DNA from: Candidatus Vagococcus giribetii
GTDB lineage: Bacteria; Bacillota; Bacilli; Lactobacillales; Vagococcaceae
DNA: 64,000 nucleotides
Assembly: GCF_017316185.1 (NCBI RefSeq)
Contig: NZ_JAFLVX010000015.1
Span: forward strand, 147,213-211,212
Reading direction: 5' to 3'
Below the pieces are notes generated by a model. That model searched no databases. It was given only the letters and a program-made list of their open reading frames with translations, and was not told the origin of the DNA. This document shows, piece after piece, positions 1 through 9,740 of the stretch; the stretch's first letter is position 1; every line of letters starts with the position of its first letter. Position numbers and translations under genes: made by a program.

Positions 1-406
1 CCCCGTAACCTTTTTCTTCTAATTCAGTTACAGGGATAAAAGCTAAAGCTGCTCCGTTAATACAATAACGCAAGCCCCCACTTTCAACAGGGCCATCTGG
101 AAACACATGGCCTAAATGCGAGTCTGCTTCTTGGCTTCTAACTTCTGTTCTCATGCGTCTTAGGCTATTGTCTTCTAATTCTTTTAATGTAGCAATTGGT
201 TTAGTAAATGAGGGCCAACCACAGCCTGCATCGTATTTGTCTTGGGAAGAAAATAAAGCCTCTCCACTGACAATATCCACATAAATTCCTTCTTCAGCAA
301 ATTTATCGTACTCACTTGTAAAGGGATGTTCTGTCCCATTTTCTTGAGTCACTGAATACTGAATCGGTGTTAACTCTCTTCTTAAACGTTCTAGATCTTT
401 TTTCAT
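1..406 (-). CDS. msrB: Peptide-methionine (R)-S-oxide reductase MsrB, 3' end cut by window edge
   Basis: Reduces methionine-R-sulfoxide in oxidised proteins in the cytoplasm. The frame opens at an ATG (404-406) and runs off the left edge after 135 codons; MsrB proteins are usually about 140-150 residues, so only a few C-terminal residues are missing. Visible motifs are CGWPSF (about residue 60), the [10 protein letters not shown] segment, and RYCINGAAL, which contains the catalytic cysteine of the family. The start lies 6 bp after the maf stop, and its ribosome binding site (AAGGAG) is formed by the last maf codons, so the two are probably translationally coupled. It is the last visible gene of the ymdB-ricA-mutS-mutL-maf operon. 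Confidence 0.95.
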   Translation of the reverse strand, partial: MKKDLERLRRELTPIQYSVTQENGTEHPFTSEYDKFAEEGIYVDIVSGEALFSSQDKYDAGCGWPSFTKPIATLKELEDNSLRRMRTEVRSQEADSHLGHVFPDGPVESGGLRYCINGAALAFIPVTELEEKGYG

Positions 407-412
407 AAGTCT

Positions 413-976
413 CTACTCCTTATCAAAAATGTCTTTCATCACTTGATGAACAAAGCCAATAGGGAACCCTACAATCGAATAGTAATCCCCTTTTATTTCT
501 TTCACAAATAAAGCGCCTTTTCCTTGAATACCGTAAGCACCAGCCTTATCTTGATGCTCACCTGTTTTCAGATAAGCATCAATGTCTGCTTCGCTTAAGG
601 GATAAAATTTAACCTGAACGACTTCTGTTTTTTGATACACCTTGTCTGGGGTTTTGATATAAACACTCGTTAACACTTGATGAGTCAAATTGCTCAAGCG
701 TTTTAACATAAACCTAGCTTCTGTGTCATTTCCAGGTTTCCCTAAAATACTATTGCCTATAATCACACTAGTATCACATCCAATGACAATGTCATCAGGA
801 TGGTGATTCGCAATGGCTAATGCTTTTTCTTTAGCCATTCTGGCGACATAGGTTTTAGGTAATTCTTTTGGTTTCACACTCTCATCAATGTTTGCTGGTA
901 TCACATCAAAAGACGAGACGCTTTTTCTGAGTAATTCTTTTCTTCTAGGTGAGCTAGAAGCTAAAATAATTGCCAT
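413..976 (-). CDS. maf: Maf family nucleoside triphosphate pyrophosphatase
   Basis: 187-residue Maf/YhdE-family protein. The family hydrolyses dTTP/UTP or modified nucleotides to monophosphates and is linked to house-cleaning and septum formation. The N-terminal ASSSPRRKELL motif (residues 6-16) is the family nucleotide-binding signature. VIGCDTSVII (about residues 63-72) carries the conserved catalytic Asp, and QGKGALFVKEIKGDYYSIVG (about 150-169) is the typical C-terminal block. The length is normal. The start has an AAAGGAG site at good spacing. It sits 13 bp after mutL. Substrate class (dTTP/UTP versus m7GTP) is assigned from the family only. Confidence 0.93.
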   Translation of the reverse strand: MAIILASSSPRRKELLRKSVSSFDVIPANIDESVKPKELPKTYVARMAKEKALAIANHHPDDIVIGCDTSVIIGNSILGKPGNDTEARFMLKRLSNLTHQVLTSVYIKTPDKVYQKTEVVQVKFYPLSEADIDAYLKTGEHQDKAGAYGIQGKGALFVKEIKGDYYSIVGFPIGFVHQVMKDIFDKE

Positions 977-989
977 CTGATAGACTCCT

Positions 990-2882
990 TTAATGTGGAT
1001 CTTGTATTCTTTTAAACATCTTTTCCATGTCGTTATTACTAAATTGAATTAATACGGGACGACCATGGGGACAATTAAATGGATTTTCACAGTGTTTTAA
1101 ATCCTCTAACAAAGCTCTTGCTTGTTTATCATCTAGGTAATGATTGGCCTTGATGGAGCGTTTACAGCTCATCATTATCGCAGTATCTTCTCTAAACTTA
1201 GCCACACTCACTTTACCTGTCTCTAAAAAGATATCAATCATCTCTCGAATAATTCCCTCTTCTTGACCAGGTATGTACCAAGTAGGATGAGCTCTGACAA
1301 TTAAACTATTGTTGCCAAACTCTTCTAAATGAATCCCGACTTCTTCTAAGACTTCTTTGTTTTCTTTAATACGAATCAAATCATCTTTTGAAAAATCTAA
1401 AACGATAGGCACTAATAACTCTTGCAAATCATTAGATACTTCGCCAATTTTCTTTCTAAAATATTCGTATTTAATTCGCTCTTGGGCGGCATGTTGGTCA
1501 ATAATAAATAAACCTTCTTCATTTTGGGCAAACAAGTAAGTGCCATGCATTTGTCCGAAATAAGCTAAATCAGGAAAGTGATAAACCTCTTCCTTGTTTG
1601 ACTCTGCTTGTTCACTTGCTATTTCTTCAACAGGCTCAGTCACTTGCGGAGTAAAAGGAATTGTTTCTTTAGCTTTGTCTTCTTCCACAAAAGAAGATGG
1701 GATTGACGTTGGTGACTCTTGCTTCACATAAAAATCACCTGTTACTCGGTCATAGGCCAAATCAGTGTCCTTTATTTTAGGTTGTGTATAGTCCACTGTT
1801 TTTTTTGTTGCAAAATCAAAGCCTAATTGTTCTGCTTTAGGTTCTGTGACAAGTTTTCGTTGAAATGAAGGACTGTCACCAACATTTGGGATTAACTGGC
1901 GCTCACTTAAAGCTTCTTTAATCGCTGAAGAGATCAACACCACTAACTCTTTTTCTTTACTCAGTCTCACTTCTTGTTTCGTCGGATGGACGTTCACATC
2001 AACTAATAACGGGTCCATCTCAATTTGGAGAACCACTAAAGGAAAACGTCCTACCATTAACTTAGAACCATACCCTTCAATAATCGCTTTATTCAATACA
2101 TAGTTTTTAATAAAACGACCATTGATGATTAGAGACATATAATTACGACTAGCTCTAGTCACTTCAGGTAGAGATATATACCCAGATAACTTAAAGTCTA
2201 AATCTTCTTCTTTAATTGGTAGCATCTTTTTCGCATTTTGAAGGCCATATATGCCCGCAATTGTCTGCTTCAAATCACCATTACCAGTAGTCGTTAACAT
2301 TTGATTGTCATCATGAAACAAACGAAACGCAATATTGGGATGGCTCATGGCTAAACGGTTAACAATATCTCCTACATTAGCAAGTTCTGTTTGCAATGTT
2401 TTAACGTACTTCAAACGAGCAGGTGTGTTGAAAAATAAGTTTCCAACTGTAATACTTGTCCCTTTTCTTAGAGAATGAGGTTTGTTCTCCTTGATTTCTC
2501 CCCCTGATAAAAAGACAAAACTTCCTTCATTATCACCGGTAGATGTTTCTAGAGTGATTTCTGAGACTGAGGCAATACTCGGAAGGGCCTCTCCTCGAAA
2601 CCCAAGTGTTCTAATTCGGAATAAATCATCGCGACTATGAATTTTACTTGTGGCATGTCTCTTAAAGGCATTCACCACATCAACGGCCTCAATCCCGTCC
2701 CCATTATCAATGACTTGAATTTTTTTTAGACCAGACTCTTCTAAATAGATGTCAATCCTTGAACTATTGGCATCTATGGCATTTTCCACAAGCTCTTTCA
2801 CCACTGAGGCAGGTCGTTCCACAACTTCACCTGCTGCAATCTGATTGGCTAGAGTTTGAGATAGTTCTTCGATTTTACCCAT
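990..2882 (-). CDS. mutL: DNA mismatch repair protein MutL (endonuclease type)
   Basis: 630-residue MutL couples MutS mismatch recognition to strand incision. The N-terminal GHKL ATPase has the IDNGDGI, ATSKI and GFRGEALPSIASV motifs (roughly residues 57-105). A variable linker (about 330-430) is followed by the dimerisation/endonuclease domain. There the metal-binding motif DQHAAQERIKYE (about residues 461-472) fits the DQHA(X)2E(X)4E signature of nicking MutL proteins. The later CKRSIKANHYL and CPHGRP motifs are also intact. So this is a catalytically competent, MutH-independent MutL. It lies 19 bp downstream of mutS on the same strand. Confidence 0.98.
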   Translation of the reverse strand: MGKIEELSQTLANQIAAGEVVERPASVVKELVENAIDANSSRIDIYLEESGLKKIQVIDNGDGIEAVDVVNAFKRHATSKIHSRDDLFRIRTLGFRGEALPSIASVSEITLETSTGDNEGSFVFLSGGEIKENKPHSLRKGTSITVGNLFFNTPARLKYVKTLQTELANVGDIVNRLAMSHPNIAFRLFHDDNQMLTTTGNGDLKQTIAGIYGLQNAKKMLPIKEEDLDFKLSGYISLPEVTRASRNYMSLIINGRFIKNYVLNKAIIEGYGSKLMVGRFPLVVLQIEMDPLLVDVNVHPTKQEVRLSKEKELVVLISSAIKEALSERQLIPNVGDSPSFQRKLVTEPKAEQLGFDFATKKTVDYTQPKIKDTDLAYDRVTGDFYVKQESPTSIPSSFVEEDKAKETIPFTPQVTEPVEEIASEQAESNKEEVYHFPDLAYFGQMHGTYLFAQNEEGLFIIDQHAAQERIKYEYFRKKIGEVSNDLQELLVPIVLDFSKDDLIRIKENKEVLEEVGIHLEEFGNNSLIVRAHPTWYIPGQEEGIIREMIDIFLETGKVSVAKFREDTAIMMSCKRSIKANHYLDDKQARALLEDLKHCENPFNCPHGRPVLIQFSNNDMEKMFKRIQDPH

Positions 2883-2901
2883 GAAGCCTCACCTCCTTAT
2901 G

Positions 2902-5478
2902 TTAAAGCTTTTTCTGCAATTGGAATAAGCAATTCAGGGCGTCCATTGGTGTCATCTCTAATAAATTAATTTCTTTTAGTTCTTTCAACACGGGGTTTTC
3001 TTGGGAGTCTTCAAATAAAGAGAGTTGCTCTGTTGCTTCTGAAACTACAGGTGCGACACTTTCTTTTTCCGTTAAAGACATCTCAGGCGTTTCACCTTCT
3101 AGATGAGCTAAAATTTCTGAAGAGCGAACTAATAATTCATCTGGTAAGCCCGCTAATTTAGCGACATGAATCCCATAACTCTTATCAGCTGAACCTGTCA
3201 TCATTTTATGTAAAAAGACTAGCTTACCATTCTCCTCAACTGCTCCTACATGAATATTTTTTAATCCAGTTAGAACTTCTTCTAAGACAGTGATTTCATG
3301 ATAGTGAGTTGAGAATAATGTTTTTGCGCCAACTTTTTCGTGAATGTATTCAATGATACCTTGAGCCAGAGCCATTCCGTCATAAGTTGCGGTCCCTCGA
3401 CCTAATTCATCAAATAAAATCAAGCTATTTTTCGTAGCAAAACGTAAGGCTTGGTTAGCTTCCATCATTTCTACCATGAAAGTACTTTGCCCAGAAATTA
3501 AATCATCTGAGGCACCAATTCGCGTAAATATTTGATCAAAAATCGGTAGCGTTGCCTTTTCACATGGAACAAAACAACCCATTTGAGCCATAATGACTGT
3601 TAAGGCAAGTTGTCTCATGTAAGTACTCTTACCTGACATGTTAGGTCCAGTAATTAATAAAATAGACGTATCTTCTGGCATCATAACTGAGTTTGGTACA
3701 TACTCTTGTGAGCCTAATACTTTCTCAACAACAGGGTGGCGACCTTCGACAAGTTCTAGATGAGATCTATCATTAACCAGTTCTGGACGAACATAATGAT
3801 ACGACTCACTAATATCAGCAAAACTTTTCAACACATCTAGACTAGCAATCGATTTGGCTAATTTTTGTAAAAAGTCGATTTCTTTTTTGACTTCTTCTCT
3901 GACCTCTAAGAATAATTGATACTCTAATTCTTGAGATTTTTCTTCTGCTTCAAGAATCAAGGTTTCAATTTCTTTTAACTCAGGTGTGACATAGCGTTCG
4001 GCATTTGCTAGTGTTTGTTTTCTTTCATATCGACCTTCTGGTAAAGAAGCGATATTACTTTTAGTAATTTCAATAAAGTAACCAAATACACGATTAAACT
4101 TGATTTTAAGAGTTTTAATCCCTGTTTCTTGACGCTCTTTGGCTTCCAGTTCAGCAATCCATTGTTTGCCGTTTTTCATGGCATCTCTATAGGTATCTAA
4201 TTGCTCATTGTAACCATCTTTAATGACATTACCTTCTGTAATCGCTAAAGGTGCCTCTTCATTAATAGCTGTGTCGATTAAATCGACTAGTGAATAAGCT
4301 GGGACTAAATCGACTAATAAACTATCCCATTGACCTTGATTGATTCCTTCAATTACTTCTCTAATACCTGGCACTTGATTTAAAGACGTTTTTAATTGAA
4401 TCAAGTCACGTCCATTCACCGAGCCAAAAGCCACTCGTCCGGCTAAACGTTCTAAGTCGTAGACTTTTTTCAAACGTTCTTTTAAATCCATGCGCTCAAA
4501 GAAAGCATTTAATAAACTTTCCACACGGTCTTGGCGTTCCACAATTAGGTCTTTTTCAACAAGTGGGCGGTCTAACCATTGTTTTAGTAAACGAGCCCCC
4601 ATAGCTGTATTCGTCTCATCTAATAACCACAACAAAGTACCTTTTTTCTCTTTAGTTCGAATGGATTGAGCCAGCTCTAAGTTATATTTTGAGTAATAAT
4701 CCATTTTTAAGAAATGCTCTGGTTGGTAGCTCATAGCTTTTTGTAAATGATCCAAACGACGTTTCTGTGTCACTTGAAGATAAGAAATCAGTAGCGTTGC
4801 TCCGGCTATTAATTCTGTTGATTCTAATTTTAAAGTTAAACTACTATACTCTTGTTTGTCAGTTGGTAACATATTATGAGGGGATAACAAAATACCATGT
4901 TGCTCTAGCTTATGTGTCACTTCTTCCCCTAACTCAGAACCGATAACAATTTCTTTAGTCGCTAAACTTTCACATTCATTGATTAAACTATCCACACTTG
5001 AAAGGATGGCTACTTTTATTTCACCCGTACTTAAATCTGCATAAGAAAAACTGTATACACCTTGTTCTTCTATATAAAGAACAGCTGTTAAATAATTGTT
5101 TTCTCTAGCACCTGTTTCACCTACTGCTAAACGCGTACCTGGTGTTACTAATTGCACCACTTCTCGCTTAACCATTCCCTTAGTTGTCTTAGGGTCTTCT
5201 ACTTGCTCACAAACAGCTACTTTATAACCCTGATCGATCAAGGTATCAATATAACCTTGCGCCGCATGATGAGGAATACCACACATTGGGATTGGATCAT
5301 CTGCGTTTTTATTACGGGCTGTTAAAGTTAATTCTAATAATTGAGATACTTGAATCGCATCTTCATAAAACATCTCATAAAAATCACCTAGTCGATAGAA
5401 CAAGAAAGCATCAGGGTAATCCTTTTTAATACTAAAATACTGCTCCATCATAGGTGTGTGTTTGGTTTTTTGAGGCAT
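2902..5478 (-). CDS. mutS: DNA mismatch repair ATPase MutS
   Basis: 858-residue MutS of normal length. The mismatch-binding domain carries the GDFYEMF motif (about residues 31-37) with the Phe-X-Glu wedge. The connector, lever and clamp domains follow. The ATPase contains the Walker A segment GPNMSGKST (about residue 610), a [12 protein letters not shown]alker B/switch region and the STHYHE motif. A short acidic C-terminal tail probably carries the beta-clamp-binding and tetramerisation element (QLSLFED). The ATG is only 4 bp past the ricA stop, and its GAGGAG site lies in the end of ricA, so translation is coupled. Confidence 0.98.
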   Translation of the reverse strand: MPQKTKHTPMMEQYFSIKKDYPDAFLFYRLGDFYEMFYEDAIQVSQLLELTLTARNKNADDPIPMCGIPHHAAQGYIDTLIDQGYKVAVCEQVEDPKTTKGMVKREVVQLVTPGTRLAVGETGARENNYLTAVLYIEEQGVYSFSYADLSTGEIKVAILSSVDSLINECESLATKEIVIGSELGEEVTHKLEQHGILLSPHNMLPTDKQEYSSLTLKLESTELIAGATLLISYLQVTQKRRLDHLQKAMSYQPEHFLKMDYYSKYNLELAQSIRTKEKKGTLLWLLDETNTAMGARLLKQWLDRPLVEKDLIVERQDRVESLLNAFFERMDLKERLKKVYDLERLAGRVAFGSVNGRDLIQLKTSLNQVPGIREVIEGINQGQWDSLLVDLVPAYSLVDLIDTAINEEAPLAITEGNVIKDGYNEQLDTYRDAMKNGKQWIAELEAKERQETGIKTLKIKFNRVFGYFIEITKSNIASLPEGRYERKQTLANAERYVTPELKEIETLILEAEEKSQELEYQLFLEVREEVKKEIDFLQKLAKSIASLDVLKSFADISESYHYVRPELVNDRSHLELVEGRHPVVEKVLGSQEYVPNSVMMPEDTSILLITGPNMSGKSTYMRQLALTVIMAQMGCFVPCEKATLPIFDQIFTRIGASDDLISGQSTFMVEMMEANQALRFATKNSLILFDELGRGTATYDGMALAQGIIEYIHEKVGAKTLFSTHYHEITVLEEVLTGLKNIHVGAVEENGKLVFLHKMMTGSADKSYGIHVAKLAGLPDELLVRSSEILAHLEGETPEMSLTEKESVAPVVSEATEQLSLFEDSQENPVLKELKEINLLEMTPMDALNCLFQLQKKL

Positions 5479-5482
5479 TTTC

Positions 5483-5878
5483 TCACTCCTCTTTTCTCAC
5501 TTCTTCTAATTTTTCTTCTAAGTCTTGATTCACTTGCTTTTCTAATAAATAGGTCACATGTTGCAACAAATCATTAGCCTCGATTAATTTCTCGCGGTAC
5601 AACATAACCAGCGGGTGCTCATCGAATTCCCGTTGTTTCTCATCAGCCAAACGAATCGCCTCTCTTTCAGCTTCTGGTTTATCGTAATGAGCAAATTGAA
5701 CCGCATCTTTTTGGAGAGCTTTGATTGATTCAACTAATTGCTTTAAACCTTCGTGGTGATTCACTTGTTGAGCGATTTGTTTGTAATCCTCAATCACTTC
5801 ATTTTTACCTAAAGCTTCAATGAGTCTGTCTAATTGTTCCTGCACTTCTGCTTCGTATTGAAAGTCACGTGTCTCCAT
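5483..5878 (-). CDS. ricA: YlbF/YmcA-family protein, probable RicA
   Basis: 131-residue all-helical acidic protein of the Com_YlbF/YmcA family. In Bacillus, RicA (YmcA) with RicF and RicT forms the Y-complex that directs RNase Y to mature operon mRNAs. The location between ymdB and mutS matches the B. subtilis order (ymdB ... ymcA ... mutS-mutL), which favours RicA over RicF (YlbF). The protein contains no cysteine at all, whereas the Bacillus Y-complex carries iron-sulfur clusters on cysteines. If it forms a Ric complex, cluster binding cannot depend on this subunit. The assignment rests on family resemblance plus synteny. Confidence 0.8.
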   Translation of the reverse strand: METRDFQYEAEVQEQLDRLIEALGKNEVIEDYKQIAQQVNHHEGLKQLVESIKALQKDAVQFAHYDKPEAEREAIRLADEKQREFDEHPLVMLYREKLIEANDLLQHVTYLLEKQVNQDLEEKLEEVRKEE

Positions 5879-5890
5879 TTAGTTATCTCC

Positions 5891-6691
5891 TTAGTCTTTG
5901 AATGGACGGTCTGGATTAATCATATTGGCTTCAATTTTTTTCGTTTTACCTGTCGCGTCATCAATATCAATCACACAATAAGACAACACGGTATCTCCGC
6001 TTTCTACCACTTCAAAACGATGAGGTAGTGCCGTTCTAAATTTTTCAATAACGGCATTACGCTGCATACCTAAAATCCCGTTGTAAGGACCAGTCATCCC
6101 TACGTCTGTTAAATAACCCGTTCCTAAAGGTAAGATTCTCGCATCATTAGTTTGAACATGTGTATGTGTGCCTACAATAGCTGATACACGACCATCAAGG
6201 TACCATGCCATAGCTAATTTTTCACTCGTTGTTTCCCCGTGGAAGTCCACAAATACATGCTTCGTTCTTGTTTTGACTTCTTCTAATAACTCATCAATCA
6301 CTTCAAATGGGTCATCAATGGCTGTCATAAAACTTCTTGCTTGCAGATTAATCACTGCTAATTCTTCTTGATTGACTTTAATGTAGACAAGTCCCACACC
6401 TGGTGTTGTTTTGGCTGGGAAATTGGCTGGTCTAACCATTTTTTTAGCATCATCTATAAACTCAAAAATTTGATGGTTGTCCCAAGCGTGATTTCCTAAA
6501 GTCACCACGTCAGCACCATCTTGTAATAATTTCTTATATATTTTTTCCGTAATCCCACGGCCTGCTGCCGAATTTTCACCATTCACAATCGTTACTTGGG
6601 GACGGTATTTTTTCTTTAATTTAGGTAAATAAGTGGTAATGGTGTCTCTTCCTAAAGAACCCACCACATCTCCACAAAATAAAAGTCTCAT
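5891..6691 (-). CDS. ymdB: YmdB-family metallophosphoesterase (2',3'-cyclic nucleotide phosphodiesterase)
   Basis: 266 residues of the TIGR00282/YmdB family, which hydrolyses 2',3'-cNMPs and in Bacillus affects biofilm and motility decisions. The di-metal motifs are present in order: FCGDVVGSLGRD (N-terminus), NGENSAAGRGI (about 39-49), GNHAWDN (about 66-72), DFHGETTSEK (about 149-158) and GTHTHVQTNDARILP (about 174-188). Start ATG with GAGGAAA upstream. It is the first gene of the mismatch-repair operon. The approximately 160 bp to the divergent gene at 6851 must hold both promoters, but I could not assign the leftward one with confidence. Confidence 0.93.
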   Translation of the reverse strand: MRLLFCGDVVGSLGRDTITTYLPKLKKKYRPQVTIVNGENSAAGRGITEKIYKKLLQDGADVVTLGNHAWDNHQIFEFIDDAKKMVRPANFPAKTTPGVGLVYIKVNQEELAVINLQARSFMTAIDDPFEVIDELLEEVKTRTKHVFVDFHGETTSEKLAMAWYLDGRVSAIVGTHTHVQTNDARILPLGTGYLTDVGMTGPYNGILGMQRNAVIEKFRTALPHRFEVVESGDTVLSYCVIDIDDATGKTKKIEANMINPDRPFKD

Positions 6692-6850
6692 GTCATTTCC
6701 TCTTTTCTAAATAGCTACTTGCTATATTCTATCAATTTTTAATAGGAAATAAAAGTTATCTTCATTCTTAATAAACCTGGATTTCCCTATGATTTTTAAA
6801 TTTATGTTAAAATAAACCTAACTTTACTCAAGTTAAAGGAGGCATTCAAA

Positions 6851-7480
6851 ATGAAAGAGACATTAATTGTTTTTGGAGGTAGTGGTTTTGTTGGAAAAGC
6901 CCTGTGTCAAGAAGCCTTAAAACAGAATATAAAAGTCATTAGTATTTCAAAACACGGTAAACCTAAAAGTGATGATATTTGGTTAACCCATCCTTATATG
7001 ACTTGGCTAAAAATTGATATCACACGAGATGATTCATGGAAAAAATACCTTGATTCTTCAGTGGTCTGTGTTAACCTTATAGGGATTCTTTTTGAGAATA
7101 AAAGAAAGGGCTTAACTTATGACAAAATGATTGTTCAAATTAATCATTTGATTAGTACGGAAGCCAGTCGAAAGAACATTCCAGTGATCTTTCTTTCTGC
7201 TAAAGGAGGACCGTGCGGATACGTTGAGGCTAAGAAAAAAGCAGAGCAAGAACTACTGACTAAAAGGCACCCGACAACCATTATCCGCAGTGGACTAATC
7301 GTGTCAAAAAAACACCCTTTTCGTTATGCTCAAGGCATGGCAATCAAACTAGGTGAAAAAGTCCCTCTTATCAAAAAAGAGGCTCAGAAAGTTTATCCAA
7401 CCTCTCTAAGTACCCTTGTTCATCAGATTATCAATGAAGCAAGACAACCTAGTTATAAAATTATTGAAGACATTCGTTAA
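6851..7480 (+). CDS. NAD(P)-binding epimerase/reductase-like protein (atypical SDR)
   Basis: 209 residues with an N-terminal Rossmann motif FGGSGFVGKAL (residues 8-18), typical of extended or atypical short-chain dehydrogenase/epimerase proteins such as the NDUFA9-like group. A central LSAKGGPCGYVEAKKKAEQE segment resembles the YxxxK catalytic region. The exact substrate cannot be read from the sequence. An AAAGGAGG site precedes the ATG. It lies 20 bp upstream of coaB on the same strand, so it may be co-transcribed with the CoA genes. An extended -10 (TGTTAAAAT, about 6805-6813) is the best visible promoter element. Confidence 0.75.
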   Translation: MKETLIVFGGSGFVGKALCQEALKQNIKVISISKHGKPKSDDIWLTHPYMTWLKIDITRDDSWKKYLDSSVVCVNLIGILFENKRKGLTYDKMIVQINHLISTEASRKNIPVIFLSAKGGPCGYVEAKKKAEQELLTKRHPTTIIRSGLIVSKKHPFRYAQGMAIKLGEKVPLIKKEAQKVYPTSLSTLVHQIINEARQPSYKIIEDIR

Positions 7481-7499
7481 GACATAAGGAGTTATTAGC

Positions 7500-8270
7500 A
7501 TGAATATTTTAATCACAGCTGGTGGGACATCAGAAAAAATTGATGACGTGAGACATTTAACCAATCACGCAACAGGCTCGTTAGGAAAAGAAATCGCCAC
7601 ACTTTTACAGTCAGAAGAACAAGTAACGATTCATTACGTTTATGGTCCTCAAGCTGTTTTACCTGAAGGAAACAGCATCCATTTTTATCCCATTCGCTCA
7701 GTTAAAGAATTAGAACAACAAATGAAAGAGTTACTAACCACTCTTTCATTTGATTATGTGATTCATAGTATGGCCGTTAGTGATTATGAAGTGGAGACAG
7801 CGACTAATGAAGCTCTCTTAGCAAAAGAGTTAGCTAAAGCTATTACAACAAAACAAGGAACTACTCAAGAGCAAATAGAGCTGATCATTCAAGAAACCTT
7901 GAAACAAGAATCACGTACAGGTGAGCCTACTCAGAAAAAAATCAGCTCAGCAAGCGAAAAGTTGATATTAGTTATGAAGAAAGCCCCTAAAGTCATTACT
8001 AGCATTAAAAAGTGGCAACCTAGCGTCTCTTTAATCGGCTTCAAGTTACTAGTCGATGTACCTGAAGAAGAATTAGTTACAGTTGCTCAAAAAAGCCTTG
8101 AAACCAATCAAGCTGATTTTATTTTAGCCAACGATTTGATTGATATTACTCCGACCCAGCATTTAGGTTTATTAGTTACAAAAGACGGAGTTAAGGCTCG
8201 CTTTCAAACTAAAAAAGAAATTGCTCAAGGTCTTAAGGAGCTTATACTTGAAAGAAAGGATGATTTATAA
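7500..8270 (+). CDS. coaB: Phosphopantothenate--cysteine ligase (CoaB)
   Basis: 256-residue stand-alone CoaB that joins 4'-phosphopantothenate and cysteine in CoA synthesis. The N-terminal ITAGGTSEKIDDVRHLTNHA segment matches the CoaB nucleotide-binding signature (TAGGT..PID.VR.ItN.SSG). MAVSDYEV and the later LIGFKLLVD and ADFILAND blocks are also characteristic. Many bacteria fuse CoaB to CoaC (Dfp); here the domains are separate and in reversed order, as in streptococci and enterococci. The stop overlaps the coaC start (TAATG), so translation is coupled. Confidence 0.95.
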   Translation: MNILITAGGTSEKIDDVRHLTNHATGSLGKEIATLLQSEEQVTIHYVYGPQAVLPEGNSIHFYPIRSVKELEQQMKELLTTLSFDYVIHSMAVSDYEVETATNEALLAKELAKAITTKQGTTQEQIELIIQETLKQESRTGEPTQKKISSASEKLILVMKKAPKVITSIKKWQPSVSLIGFKLLVDVPEEELVTVAQKSLETNQADFILANDLIDITPTQHLGLLVTKDGVKARFQTKKEIAQGLKELILERKDDL

Positions 8271-8809
8271 TGCCTACTGTTTTATTAGGTGTTTCTGCCA
8301 GCATCTCTGCTTACAAAGCAGCAGATATTATTAGCCAATTAAAGAAAAGAAATATCAATGTGGAAGTGATTATGACCAAACATAGCACGCAAATCATTCC
8401 GGAGTTGACTCTTCAAGTGCTTTCTAAAAATCGCGTTCATATAGATGTCATGCTTGAAGATAATCCTTTAGAGATTAATCACATTGACTTAGTTAAACGA
8501 GCTGATCTCTTTTTGATTGCCCCAGCTTCTGCTAACATCATTGGAAAAATCGCTAATGGGATTGCTGATGATATGCTATCGACTACAGCCTTGGCTGTTC
8601 ACGATATCCCCAAATTTATTGCACCAGCAATGAATACTTACATGTATCAAAATCCAGCCATGGAAGCTAACTTACAAAGGTTAGAGAACTATGGTTACAA
8701 CCTAATCGAACCAAAAACCAGTTTATTAGCTTGTGGTGACTACGGCAAAGGTGCCCTAGCCGATGTTAACGAAATCGTTGACGTCATTAGCCACGCTTTA
8801 AACAGTTAA
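8270..8809 (+). CDS. coaC: Phosphopantothenoylcysteine decarboxylase (CoaC)
   Basis: 179-residue flavoprotein of the HFCD family that decarboxylates 4'-phosphopantothenoylcysteine. It shows the FMN-binding GVSASISAYKAADI N-terminus, IAPASANIIGKIANGIADD (about 83-101), the PAMNTYMYQNPA motif (about 118-129; the family substrate-binding Asn is in PAMN) and LLACGDYGKG, carrying the conserved active-site cysteine. Length is normal for a single-domain enzyme. It lies between coaB and the PanT-like transporter, giving a compact pantothenate-to-CoA unit. Confidence 0.96.
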   Translation: MPTVLLGVSASISAYKAADIISQLKKRNINVEVIMTKHSTQIIPELTLQVLSKNRVHIDVMLEDNPLEINHIDLVKRADLFLIAPASANIIGKIANGIADDMLSTTALAVHDIPKFIAPAMNTYMYQNPAMEANLQRLENYGYNLIEPKTSLLACGDYGKGALADVNEIVDVISHALNS

Positions 8810-8826
8810 ACGAAGGAGCTTTTACA

Positions 8827-9447
8827 TTGAAAACGAAACAACTAACACTGACTGCTATCTTTTTAGCAATTATTATTCTTTTTTCTTTTACACCACTAGG
8901 ATTTATCAACTTAGGTTTTATTAAAGCCACACTCGTCCATGTACCTGTTATTATTGGAGCTATCGTTTTAGGACCTCGTATTGGTGCCTTTCTTGGTCTA
9001 GCATTTGGGTTACTTAGTATGACTATCAATACTATATCCCCTTCCTTGTTATCATTTGCTTTTTCACCTTTCATTCCTGTTTTAGGTACAAATGAAACAA
9101 GCCTTTGGGCGATTGCTATTGCCTTAATTCCAAGAATTTTAACAGGAGTTGTTCCCTTTTATGTCTATCGTTTCTTCAAAAATAGAGAAACCAAACAAAA
9201 TATTTCTTTATTCGTAGCAGGCATCACTGGTTCTATGGTGAATACTATTTTGGTTATGAACATGATTTTCTTTTTATTCCAAGATGCTTATGCAGCAGCT
9301 AAAAACATGGAGGTTGGTGCAGGCCTTTACAAAGCTGTCCTATCTGTTATTTTCATCAACGGTATTCCTGAAGCCATTGTGGCAGGGATTGCTACTAGTG
9401 CCGTGGCTTTTGTGCTGCTAAAGATCGTAGATAAAAATCAGGCTTAA
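8827..9447 (+). CDS. panT: ECF transporter S-component, probable pantothenate-specific PanT
   Basis: 206-residue integral membrane protein with about six hydrophobic helices, the architecture of ECF-type vitamin-binding S-components. The start is a TTG (8827) with GAAGGAG 9 nt upstream; no closer ATG has a site. It directly follows coaB-coaC, and S-components linked to these genes belong to the PanT group, so pantothenate is the expected ligand. It needs the shared EcfA/EcfA'/EcfT module, which is not in the window. Family membership is firm; the substrate comes from context. Confidence 0.85.
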   Translation: MKTKQLTLTAIFLAIIILFSFTPLGFINLGFIKATLVHVPVIIGAIVLGPRIGAFLGLAFGLLSMTINTISPSLLSFAFSPFIPVLGTNETSLWAIAIALIPRILTGVVPFYVYRFFKNRETKQNISLFVAGITGSMVNTILVMNMIFFLFQDAYAAAKNMEVGAGLYKAVLSVIFINGIPEAIVAGIATSAVAFVLLKIVDKNQA

Positions 9448-9513
9448 GGTTGAGGTGTAACCTACACACCCATGCTAAGATATATTTATCAAACCGATGA
9501 AGGAGAGAATCAC

Positions 9514-9678
9514 ATGGAACGAAAACTAACCCCCCTACAATTAATTGCTATCATTATTTTGGTGATTGTTGCGATTAATGTCTTGCAATTAGTAACAGGA
9601 CTTATTTTCACTCTCATTAAATTCGCTCTTCCTGTCGGCGTAATAGCCTTTATTTGGTACTATTACACAAAAAAATAA
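9514..9678 (+). CDS. Small membrane protein, 54 residues, unknown
   Basis: Short ORF with a very good site (GAAGGAGAG) 6 nt before its ATG. A longer in-frame start at 9472 lacks one. The product has a basic N-terminus (MERKLTPLQ), then two hydrophobic segments (about residues 9-29 and 31-47) and ends YYYTKK, so it is a two-helix hairpin or one long membrane anchor. I recognise no family. It follows panT by 66 bp and ends just before a strong bidirectional terminator. Confidence 0.7.
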   Translation: MERKLTPLQLIAIIILVIVAINVLQLVTGLIFTLIKFALPVGVIAFIWYYYTKK

Positions 9679-9691
9679 TGTTATCCTAAGT

Positions 9692-9740
9692 AAAAAAAAT
9701 AAGCCAAGCATAGTCCCCCAACTATACTTGGCTTATTTTT
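9692..9740. terminator. Bidirectional intrinsic terminator
   Basis: A stem of about 16 bp (arms at 9699-9714 and 9721-9737, with a C/A mismatch; loop CCCCCA) is flanked by an A-run on the left and a T-run on the right. It serves the converging small membrane protein gene and thiT; its right edge touches the thiT stop codon. Confidence 0.9.
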
